A stretch of DNA of 64,000 nt, taken from NCBI RefSeq assembly GCF_004359215.1, contig NC_090618.1:3182366-3246365 (forward strand). Direction: 5' to 3'. Below the pieces are notes generated by a model. The model made no database searches, was not told the DNA's origin, and saw only the letters and a program-made list of their open reading frames with translations. Below, one piece after another: positions 11,981 through 23,781 of the stretch (positions are counted from its first letter, which is position 1; every line of letters starts with the position of its first letter). This DNA is from Bremia lactucae. Lineage: Eukaryota > Oomycota > Peronosporomycetes > Peronosporales > Peronosporaceae. Position numbers and translations under genes: made by a program.

Positions 11981-12711
11981 TTTATGCGGTGTTGCAACGA
12001 AATTGAAAGTGATTGCGCCAATAAAGTGCACCCTTTAGCTCGTGATATTTGTAGCGAATAATTTATCAGAGCTATTTGCCTCACTGCCGATATCGACAGC
12101 CTGAAAAGTACGTACAGAGACTAGCGATCTGTTTCTTTTTTACAACGGCAAAGGTCACATATCAGTGCCGCGTCACCACCCTTGCACATTCCATGTGGCG
12201 AGAATGCAACGGGAAGTAATGTTGGGATTATCATGGGAATGGCCAACCAGCTGTCATCGTGTGTATGCACTTTTGCCAACAGGGAGACTGTGCGCTGTAA
12301 GTCTCGTCATTGAGTAATTTCGCACTCTGAGTCAGTAAACGGCGCAGCTCGTGACACCTATTTAAGTTAAAGCACGCACGCTCACTAGCATAATCAGTAA
12401 CCTCTTAGAGAACTGTTCCTGTCAAGTTAGGCTAAGGTGCTAGTGTATAATATTTGCCTGCTACATTCGGCTGGCTCGAAGCTTTACAGTATATTCACAG
12501 GCTCACACTCTTTAAAGGGGTTGTTTAGAAAAAAAAGCATTTGACATGTATCATCAAGAGTAAGAAACTAGACCAATGAGTCTATTATCAAAACACCCAA
12601 TGAATTGCAATACGATATGTTCGCACTGATTTAAGGGACGAATAGCAACTGGTTTAGGTATGAATTATATTTTTGCTTATCAGATAAGGCGACGAGTTCT
12701 TTTCTCTGGAA
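11981..12711. other. Intergenic between hydrolase paralogs
   Basis: 731 bases separating the 5' end of paralog A from the 3' end of paralog B. I see no coding frame, RNA gene or repeat; it should contain the paralog A promoter and the paralog B polyadenylation region. Confidence 0.6.
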
Positions 12712-13771
12712 TCACAGCCACGAACGCTCAATACTATCTTGGAGAGCATCAGCAACCTCTTCAACAAACTGAAACGGCACGCCATGTCCTCCTGTCTCAA
12801 AGAACATTGCTCGTACGTGCTCTCCCTTCAGATGTTCCACCAGAGTCACAAAGTTTTCGGGTGGAATCATAATATCGTGCTTGCTTCCGATAATAAGGAT
12901 TGGAAAATTTGACTTCGCGACAGTTGCCAATCGCTCGTTCGACACCCAATGTGTCAAAATCGCCATCCCTTGAGCAAGCATCGCAAAGTATGAAGAAGAT
13001 TGGTTCGCAGATTGCGGCGTTGAATGGTATTGCGTAAGAGCGTTTTGCACTGTAAGTCCATTGCGACCTTCCAAAGTTTTTTCTAAAATGGCAGCGGGAT
13101 ACAGCAGCTCTAATAGACAACGCATCGATTGACCAAAAATCGAGCCTAAGAAAGGTCTCCACATTCTCATGTGCGGAATATACGCGCCACGGGTCGTCAC
13201 CACAAGTGAAAGCGAGCGCACACGATGCGGTACTGTCGCTGCCAGCTCCTGTGCAATCATTCCGCCCATGCTACAGACACACCGCAAATGATTAGCAGTT
13301 GCGTTTCGCAATCACCAAACCATGACATTACCTGATACCCATGAAATGTGCCGAGTTCCAGCCGACATGGTCCATTAAAGCAAGCGTGTCTTGCGCCATC
13401 TGAGTGGTCGTATAGCGCGTATATGGAGTGTCGCTCCCTCCTGCACCGCGATTGTCAAAACTGAGAATATTTAGCTTTTTCCCTCGCGCCTTTGTGTCCC
13501 ACTTGTCCAAAAGCATATCAATAATGGGAGCACAGCCTTCTTTTGTCATTACAAATCCATTGATCATGACTAAATTCTCTGCGGGCAAGTCTTCGGACTC
13601 GGGTTCGTCGGCGCTGCTCTCAATCGCGTACTCGAGCGTAAGTCCCGTACGCAGCGTCGCCCTCTGGATCCGGTCCTTTGGAAAATGTTTGGACACAGAA
13701 TATAGCGCTTCAAGGTGGCGCTCAGTGTGGATGCCCAGGTCAGTAATGGCGGGAATCTTGTCAATTTGCAT
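12712..13771 (-). CDS. Alpha/beta hydrolase (paralog B), 332 aa
   Basis: Exons 13771-13332 and 13270-12712 with a 61-base GTAATG...TAG intron. Same architecture as paralog A: VMINGF strand, FDNRGAGGSD block, nucleophile elbow GISMGG (Ser147, codon split AG|C by the intron), acid candidate Asp in SKHDIMIPP, and GGHG with the catalytic His near residue 309. Identity to A is obvious over ALMDH(I/V)GW.SAH and MGGMIAQELA but low elsewhere, so the duplication is old. Residues about 60-75 are acidic (SADEPESEDLP), longer than in A. Start: ATG 13771 is the first ATG in frame; the frame further upstream opens only with non-ATG codons. Substrate not predictable; esterase, lipase or epoxide-hydrolase-like activities are all possible. 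Confidence 0.88.
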
Positions 13772-15596
13772 GGCAGCTTCTGTTATGGAGGCTAGCAGCA
13801 CGCAATGATGTGGACCATGCAGACCGAAATATAATCGAATTTGTCAGGGATTGCGTTTCACGTAGATTACGCTTAATAAAATAGTTAAATAAGATTAGGT
13901 CCATAGTTCGCTATAACCACATCCTCTTAGCCTTCCTGGATATTTTAATCTTTTAAATCACAACACGTTACACATTATTACATGTTGTCAATCTCCTATG
14001 ATTTTTCCTTGCTTGTATGTGACACTAAAAAGAGTCATGTAGACATTGATTTCGTGTGAGAGGTCTGGGTTTTTATTGACACTGTCAGTGCTTTTCCTCG
14101 CTCGCATCCTTTATTCTCTGACACAATACGTCTACGTCATCCTTTATTTAATACATAAGCCCTTGATAACCTTGATATCCATCACACAACGCTTGAAGTT
14201 TTGGGTCCTTGGACACAACTGCCATCCCATATTCCAGATGACTTGTGGTATCAAACCCCATCATCGTTGCGAAGGTAGTCAAACTACGCTTTGTCGAGTA
14301 TACCGAATAATCGCGATGTCCCTTATGGGGCGGGAAGCTGAATTAAATTAAGAATTGCATGGCTATTTGTCTATATTCAAAGTGTTGACAACACGAACCC
14401 TTTCGACACAAACAAGATCTGTTGCCGTTCTGCATCGGCACATAATAAATTGTGATCAATCTAACGAAAATGCAGGCAAGAGCACCATCGGGATCAAATC
14501 CTTTTCTTCGGGCGCCGTTTCATACTACAGAATCACACCAACGGCAGAACAAGGTTTTCGCAAAAGGGCGCGATGACAAAAACGACAGTCGTCAGTGTGC
14601 TTATTTATGACGATCGAAGTTATAATTATACCATTGGAGCAGAAAAAGTGATCTCTTACGTTTTGCAAAATCGGCAGTGGTCAATGAAGCAACCCCCCAA
14701 ATCTCCATTTCTTTGTGCGTCAGCTGTGATTTCGACAAACGCGTCATCTTTCTAGATTTACCACGGGCCGGTAATTGAATTTGTGATGCCGTTGCAGGAA
14801 CGTTTGGCTCATTCCGAAAATTGCTTTCAAATTACAGCGATATGAGTGTGTTAAGCAGCTTGCAATGAGGGCAATAGCCATTGTCGCAACCAAGTTCACC
14901 ATAAATGAAGCCGATATCGTCGATGCCAAGGAGTTTGAAGCTCACACCACCGTCGGAAACCTTGCAACCGACAGGAGAAGCGTTTACCGTAAAAATTACG
15001 TTGTCAAGTTGCTCTTATAAGTGCTAAGTGCTATGATTTAGGTTACATCGAATAAGAGCACTTCGGGTCGTGTACTTGAGCCTCTAAATTGTAGAGCCGC
15101 TAAGGCCGCATTAAAGTAAGACTCTTTTATCTTTTTGGAGATATGGAGCCTCTTTTAGGTAAGGACATCTTCGTCTCTTGCGCAACACTCCTCGTTAAAA
15201 TTGGCAACTTCTTCAATAACAACATGATCACACGCAAATTCAAAATAATGCACTAGCATCAGTTGCTTCAGCACTCTCACATTGTGACTTTAGGTAGACT
15301 CCCACTAAACGCATTGAACGCAACAGGAGGACGCCTGAAAGGAAAGGATACTTTTGGCTTTTGATATCTTAGAGAAGACAACATAATCTAAATTCATTTT
15401 TATCTTTTTTAATTTAGTCATAATATGTTTGTTACGATCGTTGACAAACCTACATGGGTGCAACTCTGTAAGTCGTCAATGTCGCGTTGACCACTTTTCA
15501 CCATTAAACGCTATAGCTGAAATTTATAGGTTTTTAAAAGGACCATTGTCATCTTTAATATTATCGATATTACTTTTTGCGTTTTCCTAGCTGGTC
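13772..15596. other. Intergenic, 1.8 kb, with one orphan coding-like frame
   Basis: Mostly AT-rich with no convincing gene. One plus-strand frame, 14802-15020, is free of stops for 72 codons, ends at TAA and has protein-like composition (AMRAIAIVATKFTINEADIV), but has no start codon and a stop just upstream; just before it another frame reads CVSCDFDKRVIFLDLP. These look like pieces of one decayed gene of unknown family. Nothing else is supported here. Confidence 0.4.
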
Positions 15597-16910
15597 ATGC
15601 TGACAAGGCTCCACCTTCCGTCCGATCGAGTTTCGCTACAGTTTCGTGGCCGACGCTGCAAAGTATCTCAAGCTGTACGCTTCTTCAGTACGGCGTACGT
15701 AACGCTATCGCTTAATGATATAAGAAAGCTTAATTCATGTGCCAACAGCAATCTACGAGGAATAAATTCTAAGAAGAGCGGGGACGACGAACTCACGAAT
15801 TCGAAACTTTGGGAAAAGGTGCTATCCAATCACCCAGAGCATGTAGAAGAGAAGGGCGGCGACTTGCTTTACGAATATCCGCGCAAGGTGCGGCAAATGT
15901 AGTGAGCCAATTTGCCTTACGACTCATGTCTTACGCTCCTTTTTATCGTGATTGACAGAGCTATTTTGGCTACATGTCTGCTGGCTCTCTCGCTCATGTG
16001 TGCTGTTACTATTTTAAGTGACAATTTAGTTTGTAATACTTACATTTGATTTGTCTAGATTGCGTTTTGGTCATGGCTTAAAGGCTACGAGCAGAGTCTC
16101 GTAGAGAGTACGTGCTCGGTGTAGGAAACGCTATGTTTTTAAGATCCTTACTAATGAGTGGACTCCTAGTGCATCCGGTGCTGGGAGAGCCAACATTCTA
16201 TTCATTCATCTCGGACGATTTCGGCTCATCGGTGGGCTTTGGCATGAGTATTCTATTGGCTGGTCTCATTGGCTTCCAAGCAAGGGTAAACCGCTCTTTT
16301 TCATTGGAAAGCGCCATTTCATATCAAGTAAAATCCATTCCTTGTGCCATACAGCGAACCGTAGCTCGCATTTCCATCGTTGCAGGAGGGGACAAGCTGC
16401 GATTTACGACCCATAAGTTTTTTGGGGTTCGGCTTTAAACTTGAATGTATGCAGTCTTCATGATCCTGTTTAATTTCTCGTGTTCTTGCTTAGGATTTAG
16501 GACCACCCATTGATGTGCCGATTTCATGCGTATCGGCCCACCCGAATACCAAGAATAACATCATTTTAAAATTAGCCAGCACTCGTGGTTTCTTCTTGGT
16601 AGACACGAAAGGCCAATTTTACAATCGCGAAAAGCTCGAGCAAATGATCACATTTCGAACAAATTCTGTACGTCAAGCATGCCAAAAAAGTAGTGTCTTT
16701 TACCAACCGAATGTCAACTTACAGAAAGAACACAAGGCGGGGAGGGATAAAAAATCGATCGTTAACGTGCGTACGGATTTGCCACGCGTCGATCTAAAAG
16801 CCGAAGCTGCTCAGATGAAGGTCAAGCGGACATTGTCGCGCCTTAATGCTCGTCACGGCAATTTGTTGGGCAAAAAACATATCTCGAGGAAGCATGGCAA
16901 GAAAAAATAG
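15597..16910 (+). CDS. TMEM223-like mitochondrial membrane protein, 314 aa
   Basis: Five exons in phase: 15597-15887, 16059-16107, 16170-16285, 16355-16426, 16494-16910; introns of 171, 62, 69 and 67 bases, with branch-like ACTAAT before the second acceptor. The N-terminus is Arg-rich and acid-free (LTRLHLPSDRVSLQFRGRR), a likely mitochondrial presequence. A hydrophobic stretch (GFGMSILLAGLIGFQA) is followed by IVAGGDKLRFTTHKFFG, VPISCVSAH and GFFLVDTKGQFYNREKLEQM, the strand order of the TMEM70/TMEM186/TMEM223 family, closest to TMEM223, an inner-membrane protein linked to cytochrome oxidase biogenesis. The C-terminal 70 residues are Lys/Arg-rich (ending SRKHGKKK) and not family-typical. Family call is from motifs; function in oomycetes is inferred. 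Confidence 0.7.
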
Positions 16911-17366
16911 AGTTTAGACCGACCTGTTTAAAACAACATGACAGCTTAATGTTTCTTAAATTACACACGTTTGACCCTTAATCAACTTTAGAACAACCAC
17001 GTAAACTTGCGGGCCATATAACACAGTAGCAACAGTTCTCCGACTGTCTTGATAAAACGAATGACCAAGTGTGCGACGGGATAGACGTAAAAGACGCAAT
17101 TTATTATACATTGAGCCAAAATGGTCACGAAAAAGGGCCTTTTGTCGCGGGTCATGCAACATGAAATTTGGCATATTTGAGGCATGATTTTTAATTGTTC
17201 TTGTGGGATTGAGAGGTGTTGCTGAACCTAGTGTGAAGGTAAAACCCCGCCACTTTTCTTTAATTCAATTAGAAAAATGACGACATTGGGCTTTGCAGGT
17301 TGTTAGGTTGTATTACAGAAACATCACGTCTATGATACTTTATATTCCTCTTCCTATATTGCATAT
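16911..17366. other. Convergent intergenic spacer
   Basis: 456 bases between two convergent genes; holds the 3' ends of both. Small minus-strand frames here lack motifs and splice context. Nothing else is seen. Confidence 0.6.
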
Positions 17367-19207
17367 TTAAGCTTCTGCCGACAAGAGACTTTCAAGCGTC
17401 GAACGACCAATCCAAAGGAGTGCTGGATCTTCGCGGACTAACACAAACTTGTCCAACTGGTCTTCAAAGCCAAGAGCAAGTAAGAATTCCAAGCACTCGG
17501 GGAATTTTGCCACCTGCCCGTCAAACAGTCGATTGGCTTTCCGGATAGAACGAAACTTTTCATCGGTTGGGTGTGTAATAATGTTCGAAACAATTTGATA
17601 CAGCAAGGACGCTGCCTTTTCAATTAACGCTGTGCTGTAATGGCTCTGTAAATGATTCACAGCGTCGTAAATGCGCTTTTCGCGTCCACCTTGAACATTA
17701 TAATGCAAACAAGTTAAAGCATATCAGAGAACCAAATCCATTCGTACGTACTCATCGCCAAAGTCGCAAGCTCGATATCAGCAGTTTCCGCTTGTGTTTG
17801 AGGCTGTAATAAAAGCAAATTACAAAGGGATGACAAACACCAGAAATGAATAAGAGGATGTCTTATTTCGTACTAGAACTCTCGAGGCATGCGACGTATT
17901 GGCCGATTGAGGCCGAGCGATATCGACATCTTTAGCCTTTGAATCCTTCACCGTCCAACCTTTATCAGCCGGTTCCGTTCTCGATGCAATAGCCGAAACC
18001 TCTTTTGCAAGCAACTCGTCCAGATTTGGGGACAAATAAAGAGCTTCTTCTTGAGCCCTTGGTTCAATTGGCGCAATACGCAGCAGTCGGCTACTTGGTA
18101 GTGTCCCACCACCAAGTCGATTTCCACTTAAACCGCTTTGAGAGAAATTGTTTTGCGGTGAAATCAAAGATAATTCACCAACTGTGGCACCACCGCCATT
18201 CGTCCAGTCAAGTTCATTACACTCCTTCTCAACTTGGCGCATTAGCTGGTAAAACTGATTATTGTGCACTGAGTAGACCTACAGAAAATTACGCAAAAGT
18301 AAGTTTTCACTCCAGTCCGTCGTATACGAATCAGAAAATACTCACATTGTGTGACAATTCGTGAAAGAGCACCTTCTTGATACTAATTCAAATTCACATT
18401 TAATTAAGTATACTGCCAATTCTTCAATAAGTATCCATGAACCGACCTCAAATATTTGCGAAATCCTAGCAAATCATCCGTCCGCAATCGAAGCAAAATC
18501 TTTTGGCCCATATTCTGATTCAACCCCATCACACATACGGGGTCCACACCAACTTTTCCATCTGGCGGCATTTCGGCCAATACCCCAACGCTCCATCTAC
18601 CAGCAGTCCCAAATCAAGTCAGTGCAATCGCTTCAAAGTCTCCATGACATTCCGTACTTATGTTTGGCCATAACGGCAAGTATGCCTCGATCATTTGCCA
18701 GCTTTTCAAGAATCTCTTGCGCTTTCTCCTTCTCAGCAAAGTGATTTAAAGGTTCAATCGCGTGAAAGCGGTAGTTCGTGGACAATGCGTCACGCGCCTG
18801 AGTCTTTTCATTCCGCTTGGCAATATTGACAACGCGTCGAGTCTCCCTGTTGCAGTCTCAGATTCAGTTTTTTACACGTCATTCACGATTCTTCATCGTA
18901 CTACGCACCGAATCGTATTATTCCGCTGCATAACTCTGTGTGAGGCCTCCATTTCTTCAATCTGCTTCATTGAAGCACCAGTCATTAAGCGCAATGACAT
19001 TGTGGTATCGCACACGTCACGTAGCAGTCTTGACGGGTCGCTGCAGTCAATACGATGGCGCTTCTGAAACAATCGCTGTGCGTCCTTTTGTACGCCCATG
19101 AAACATTCAATTTGTGCTTGCAGGTCAGCTACTGAAGGTGGCAATTTGTCTGAGAAAATCAGCGCGTAGGCTTGATCCTTGTAGCTTACGTTTACTTTGA
19201 GAGACAT
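17367..19207 (-). CDS. UBL-WLM-PUB protein, Wss1/SPRTN-like putative metalloprotease, 487 aa
   Basis: Seven exons in phase: 19207-18909, 18846-18649, 18596-18447, 18382-18346, 18278-17874, 17803-17752, 17689-17367. Domains: ubiquitin-like fold at 1-80 (VNVSYKDQAYALIFSDKLPPSV); WLM metallopeptidase at about 110-260, with VMAKHKYG, LGLNQN-type GLNQNMGQKILLRLR and the zinc site HELSHN (His223, Glu224, His227, third ligand His233); PUB domain at 381-487, a p97/Cdc48-binding module. The family includes Wss1-type DNA-protein crosslink and SUMO-linked proteases; this UBL-WLM-PUB order is known from plant homologs. The 37-base exon carries the whole HExxH motif. All catalytic residues are present, so activity is expected. 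Probably nuclear; that is inference. Confidence 0.88.
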
Positions 19208-19963
19208 GATCAGTTGAAAGTTAATACGACAATGCAGAGCTTCTGAAATAAGTACTAATCAATTTTGTTCTTGAATTAAAAATGAGCCTATTCTTATGAT
19301 GACGCAATCTTTTTCAAATGTTTTCTTGTTGCCGTAATGGCTACACCCGACGTGACAATCAAGAGATATATTTTGGGACCTATAAATGGCACGAAATTGG
19401 ATTGAGGTTTAATTGAAAGAAAAACAGCGTGAACCATCGTAGTCTTAACCATAAACTATGCCTACTCGGGATTGGCAGTCGTTTAATTTAAATGACCTTG
19501 TCAGCACCGTATGAGAAGTTACCGAGGCGATATAAGCATAAGAAATTAAAACGTCAGGAGAAGGCCATTGCTTTTCGATAAAGAAGATTCTGGATCTTCT
19601 TACTTCAATTAATTTCGTAATGTTTCGCGGAGTTTGATGAGCGCCAATGAAAAGACGACGACGGTCGGCACATTTGAAGCACATCAAAGATAATCATAGG
19701 TTGCTATATGTACACCTGAGCAATAAATTCTTTGATTTATGGGACGCGGGTGCTATTAAATTTTTATGCGTTCTGCTTGGCTATATGTCGCCGGTGTACA
19801 ACTTGCAAAGGGTGTAACAAAAAAAAAGCTGCAAATGGGTACTTTGATGTTCAACGTTTGCGTTGTCAACTCATTTATTGTACCATAAAACGGAGGTAAA
19901 AAAGATGCAAAAAGGATATTTTTATTCATGATATTATCAGAGCAAAATCGATTTTTTTTTTAC
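19208..19963. other. Intergenic, promoter side of the WLM gene
   Basis: 756 bases between the start of the UBL-WLM-PUB gene and the stop of DDRGK1, both minus strand. An 80-codon minus frame (19687-19445) has no recognisable features and is not called. No RNA gene or repeat is seen. Confidence 0.55.
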
Positions 19964-21058
19964 CTACTCTTCAGTGTTAAGCCAATCCAATGTGCTCGTC
20001 TTATTCTTTTGCGCATTTCCGTCTAGACCAATGAGCTTATTGCATTCTTTTGACAACTCGGCAAAGCCTAATCGTCCGCGTCGTTCAATAAACTTGGCTA
20101 CTTTGTCCATTTCCTCTTCGGTAATGTAAATAAATTTCCCCCGATCGTCCACAATGCCCGAAAGGCGATTGGCTGCCTGGAAAGACTCGACGCGATTCAT
20201 TACTTCTTGTGTAGCCAAATTGAACGCATTAGCCAAGTCTTCAAGCAACACCACTTTATGTGACACAATGTACTCAATAAATTGCTGCAACAACCTCTGA
20301 CTCTCTTCACTGTCTTCAGTCAGCTTTGTACCCTTCTCTTCAATCGTAAACATGTCTTTCCAGTGGTCAAATTCTTTCTTCTCCTTGCGCTCTTTGTCTT
20401 CTTTTACTCTCAGCTCGTGCTCCTCCATCGCTGCTTCGATCTTGGCTTCCTCTTCGCGTTTAATGCGATACGCTGCCTCTTTTTCCTCTGCAAGACGTTG
20501 GCGTTCTTCCCGTTGCTGCTGGTCAAACTACAGCAACAAACGACCACGTTAGAAGCGTCAGGTCCGGTCTTCCAAGCCGTTTCCATACCTGACGTAGCTG
20601 TTCCCTTTCTCGACGCTTAAGTTCCTTCTCAATTTCTTTTCTCGTCATTGCACGCCTAGCTTCGTATTTCAAATCATTATTACTAATGTCTCGGTCTTAT
20701 TTAACACCACGTACGGCTCCACGTTGTTGTCTTCCGTGGCCGCGACTGCTTCATTTTGAGCTGCTTGGACAGCTTCAGCAGGCGCTATGTTCTCTTCTCG
20801 CCCTGCATTGCGTTTCTTGCGTTCCTTACGCTTACGAAGAGCTGCCAGGCCGCCTCTTTCACCACGTACCACCTCGGCGTGGTCTTCGTGAGCAACTTTC
20901 TAAATGCAAAAAGGTGTATTTTAGGTTGTGCGATGAGATTGAGCCAGCTAGATGCGTACTTTCGTTCCAGCAAAGAAGCCTAAGAGGAAAAAAAGAAGCA
21001 GAATCGTCGCGCCAAGGCCCCCAAGCGATATTAAGAGCAACAGACCGTCCGACAGCAT
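19964..21058 (-). CDS. DDRGK1: DDRGK domain-containing protein 1 (UFM1-binding, UFBP1), 304 aa
   Basis: Four exons in phase: 21058-20960, 20899-20715, 20655-20589, 20527-19964; introns 60, 59 and 61 bases, the last with CTAAC branch. Exon 1 encodes a single N-terminal membrane anchor (LLLLISLGGLGATILLLFFL), exons 2-4 a long charged helix rich in Glu/Arg/Lys, and the C-terminus the conserved domain: VVLLEDLANAF, RLSGIVDDRGKFIYIT, VAKFIERRGRLGFAELSKECN. In animals and plants the protein sits on the ER and recruits the UFM1 ligase UFL1 for ribosome UFMylation and ER-phagy. Length is like the human protein (314 aa). The second donor (GTACGT at 20714) was chosen because a nearer acceptor would give a 32-base intron. 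Element A begins 161 bases upstream of the ATG. Confidence 0.92.
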
Positions 21059-21219
21059 CGATGTCAATACCGATGTTACTATTGTGGTGATACCGTTTTT
21101 CAACTATTCCGATGTAAGAGCAATTTCGATAAAAGAGAAGGCTTTCAATAGCACGGTCGTGATTAAAATAGAAAATAGTGCCCAAATTGTGCATTTTATT
21201 TTGCCACTATTGGGGTGGT

Positions 21220-21731
21220 TGTAATGGGGGCACACATCAAGGTTGGAGAAACAATTTTCATTACACTTTGCACACATCAAGGTTGGAGAACCGTTGTTGT
21301 GGTGCATTGACTTTATGGGTAAAATACCCTTTAATCTAATTTAAAATAGTTACTTACTTAAAATAAATCCCTTTATTATGGGTAACATCTGTGGTCGCCG
21401 CCAGATAAAAATCTGGCGGCCAAAATTTATTTTAAAATTTATCTAGGGTGAGGTTTTCAAATTTAAATAATTAAATAAAGTGCAGTTACCCTTTGATCTT
21501 AAAGCATTAAGTGCCTTTCTAAGGCTTGCGCATTGATCTGTAAGTGATAGAAGCCTTTCTAAGGTATATCCTCTTGGGCACTAGTTGCCACTTGGTTCTA
21601 CGAACCCCTGAATCCCTTAAACTAGGATTCTTTAAGCTTTAACGACTCCCTGAGTTGTTAAACCCATTAGTTCAAAAGAATTAAGTGACTTTCTGAGTCT
21701 GAAAGTCTTCCTCTTACTTTAGGAGGTAGCT
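21220..21731 (+). repeat. 5' LTR of element A
   Basis: Begins TGTAATGGGG and matches 28058-28542 closely, for example over the blocks around TTGACTTTATGGGTAAAA and AGAAGCCTTTCTAA. It has an extra 40-base duplication near its start (the 20-mer at 21231-21250 recurs at 21271-21290) that the 3' LTR lacks. Contains the short palindromic stretch around GCCGCCAGAT...ATCTGGCGGC. Confidence 0.88.
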
Positions 21732-21794
21732 CCTGGGGTAGCACTTGTAGTCAATCTCCGCCTGAGTCCTTACAAGACTGGAACCCTCACGAAG

Positions 21795-22760
21795 ATGGAC
21801 GAGGTTTCAGAATTGTCAGAAGCGCAACGCGCCACTTATGACAAGCTCAAAACCTTATTTGGGCTTGAGCACGCGGAATGTATTATCTCCCAGGGAGCAA
21901 AGGTCCTGCATGCAAGGCTTGAAGCCTTCATGCGGTACGAAGCCTCCCTGATCGGTCAGGTACAGGACCACTTAGCGGCATATATGCCTACCCGGTACAT
22001 CTCTGTACCTGAATCAGAGCCAAGGGCTCGCCCTCTAACTGTAAATGGACATTTGAAGGATAAGAGGGAGAAAATCTCCCTTTTTGAATTAAGCAGATGG
22101 AAATGTCCATTGATTCCGCCTTGTTCTTAACAGAACGGCAAAAGGTGGCTATGGCCATCTCCAAACTTGGAACTTGGAGGTAGAGCCATGGAGTGGCACA
22201 ATCGTGCAGCACGTCCATAAACGACGCTTTTCCCTCATAAGATTCGCTACAACAGCAAATGACTAGTATGTTTTCACCGCCTGATCAGGCTTTTCGCATG
22301 AGAGCACGGCTCCTAGCGACTCGACAGGGTAGAAGAACCCTAGGGGACTGTCCAGGAGTTGAAAACTCTCATTGCATTTATGCATCAAGACCCGGTGCAC
22401 GAAGCAATCGTAGTGACCATCTTGAGGGGGTCTCAATGATGGCGTTGCCCGAATGGATTATTCCGATCTCACCCCTCTACTTTCGAAGAGGCAGTTGCCA
22501 GAGCGCTACGCGCCGAGTTCGTCTTTAAGTCTGCTCCCGTTAGAACGCCTGTTTACTGAACAAGATCTTCGAGCGCATGGGTTCCATCGAATAGAGCGGA
22601 ACCCATGGATTTGAGCCTCGTCGAGGAAGGAGAAGAGCCTCATCAATCTGTAGGACAGCATAAGACCATCCGTAGATGTTATATGTGCGGAAGCACGAAA
22701 CATTTACGTCTGGCCAGTCCTCTTCAAAATTCACGTAAAGCTTAAAAGAGCTCCAACTCC
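21795..22760 (+). pseudogene. gag relic of element A
   Basis: ATG 21795 opens 111 codons of gag N-terminus (helical, LSEAQRATYDKLKTLF); later parts need frame changes. A zinc-knuckle remnant CYMCGSTKHLRLA (about 22677-22716) keeps C-x2-C-x4-H but the last Cys is Ser. Structural role in an intact element; dead here. Confidence 0.65.
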
Positions 22761-22933
22761 GATCTATTCCAGAGATCTGGTACGGTGCGGGAAAATGTCG
22801 ATACCCAGTAGGTACGGGGCGCCCTACTGGTGGAGACCTAGTTTCTGTTGAACCTCTAGGAGGTGAGAATAAACAGAACTTAGCCCCAATTAGCTCGGGG
22901 CTTAATGGCACGGGGCGAGAGTACAAGCCTGGC

Positions 22934-23638
22934 TTGCTAGTCGCTCAAGCGACTGTCATGGGCTTTGATAAGCCGTGGTCAATTTTAATTGACTTAGGAG
23001 CGTCTTGCTGTTATGCTCGACGCCTTTCCTTTGAAGGACGTCAACAATACGTTAAGGCATTTAAAGCGCATGCAGGTGATACAATCACTGTTCGCTTAGC
23101 AACTGGGACTTGTGTCACTATTCCCAAAGTTCCATTGAACTTGGGTATAAAGTTTGTGGACTCTGACAATATAACGCTGTCCGTCCTCGATTTGGATTCG
23201 ATAGATGATCTCATCCTTGGTATGGCTTGGTTAGAACACCATGAGCCATGGATCGATTGGAGGTCTAAGACCTTAGGCGCCACGCGCAATGCTCCTAGCA
23301 AAGTTTTGGAGAGTCATGAACCCACCTTTGCTAGGCAACAAAAGCGCTATTGGCTCGGATCATTGAATAAGTCTGTCAGTGTTTTAGACATTGGCATGTC
23401 TGAGTTAATAAACTCTAATGTTGAATACATTAATTCTGCGCCCGACTCAGCAGAAACAAGTGGAGCGGCACGTACTCCGTCGAGCGACAATCGCTATAAT
23501 AACGATTCACTGAATTCTGAAAGCATTGTTGGCCTAAGGCCGAATCATCAAGGGTGCAATATCCCAAGATACGTGGAGTCACGGTCTAAGTCCACCAAGT
23601 ATGGTCGGCCGAGGTGGCATCATACTGAGAGTCAGTAG
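22934..23638 (+). pseudogene. Aspartic protease region of element A
   Basis: A 234-codon open frame covers the retropepsin-like fold: LIDLGAS where the active site should read D-[ST]-G, then ITVRLATG and DDLILGMAWLEHHEPWIDW, the conserved second half. The active-site Ser/Thr is replaced by Leu, so the protease should be dead. The C-terminal part of the frame is linker that runs into a tandem repeat. Confidence 0.7.
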
Positions 23639-23781
23639 TGACACTGTTGGCGATTTGCCAGGACCTCAAGGGTGCAATATCCCTGAGATACGTGGAGTGG
23701 CACGTCTAAGTCCACCAAGTGTGGTCGGCCGAGGTGGTACCATACTAAGTGTCAATAGGGACACTATTGGCGGTTGCCAGG
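23548..23781 (+). repeat. Tandem duplication, period 118 bases
   Basis: Two adjacent copies (23548-23665 and 23666-about 23781), both starting TCAAGGGTGCAATATCCC and containing GGTCGGCCGAGGTGG. The period is not a multiple of three, so the duplication shifts the reading frame between protease and RT. Confidence 0.8.

Noticed and set aside
14046..14351. 101-codon plus-strand frame as a secreted effector
   Set aside because: Hydrophobic but no RxLR, EER or LxLFLAK motif and no conserved domain.
20683..20714. 32-base intron in DDRGK1 ending GACATTAG
   Set aside because: Too short; the acceptor GCTAG at 20656 gives 59 bases and the right phase.
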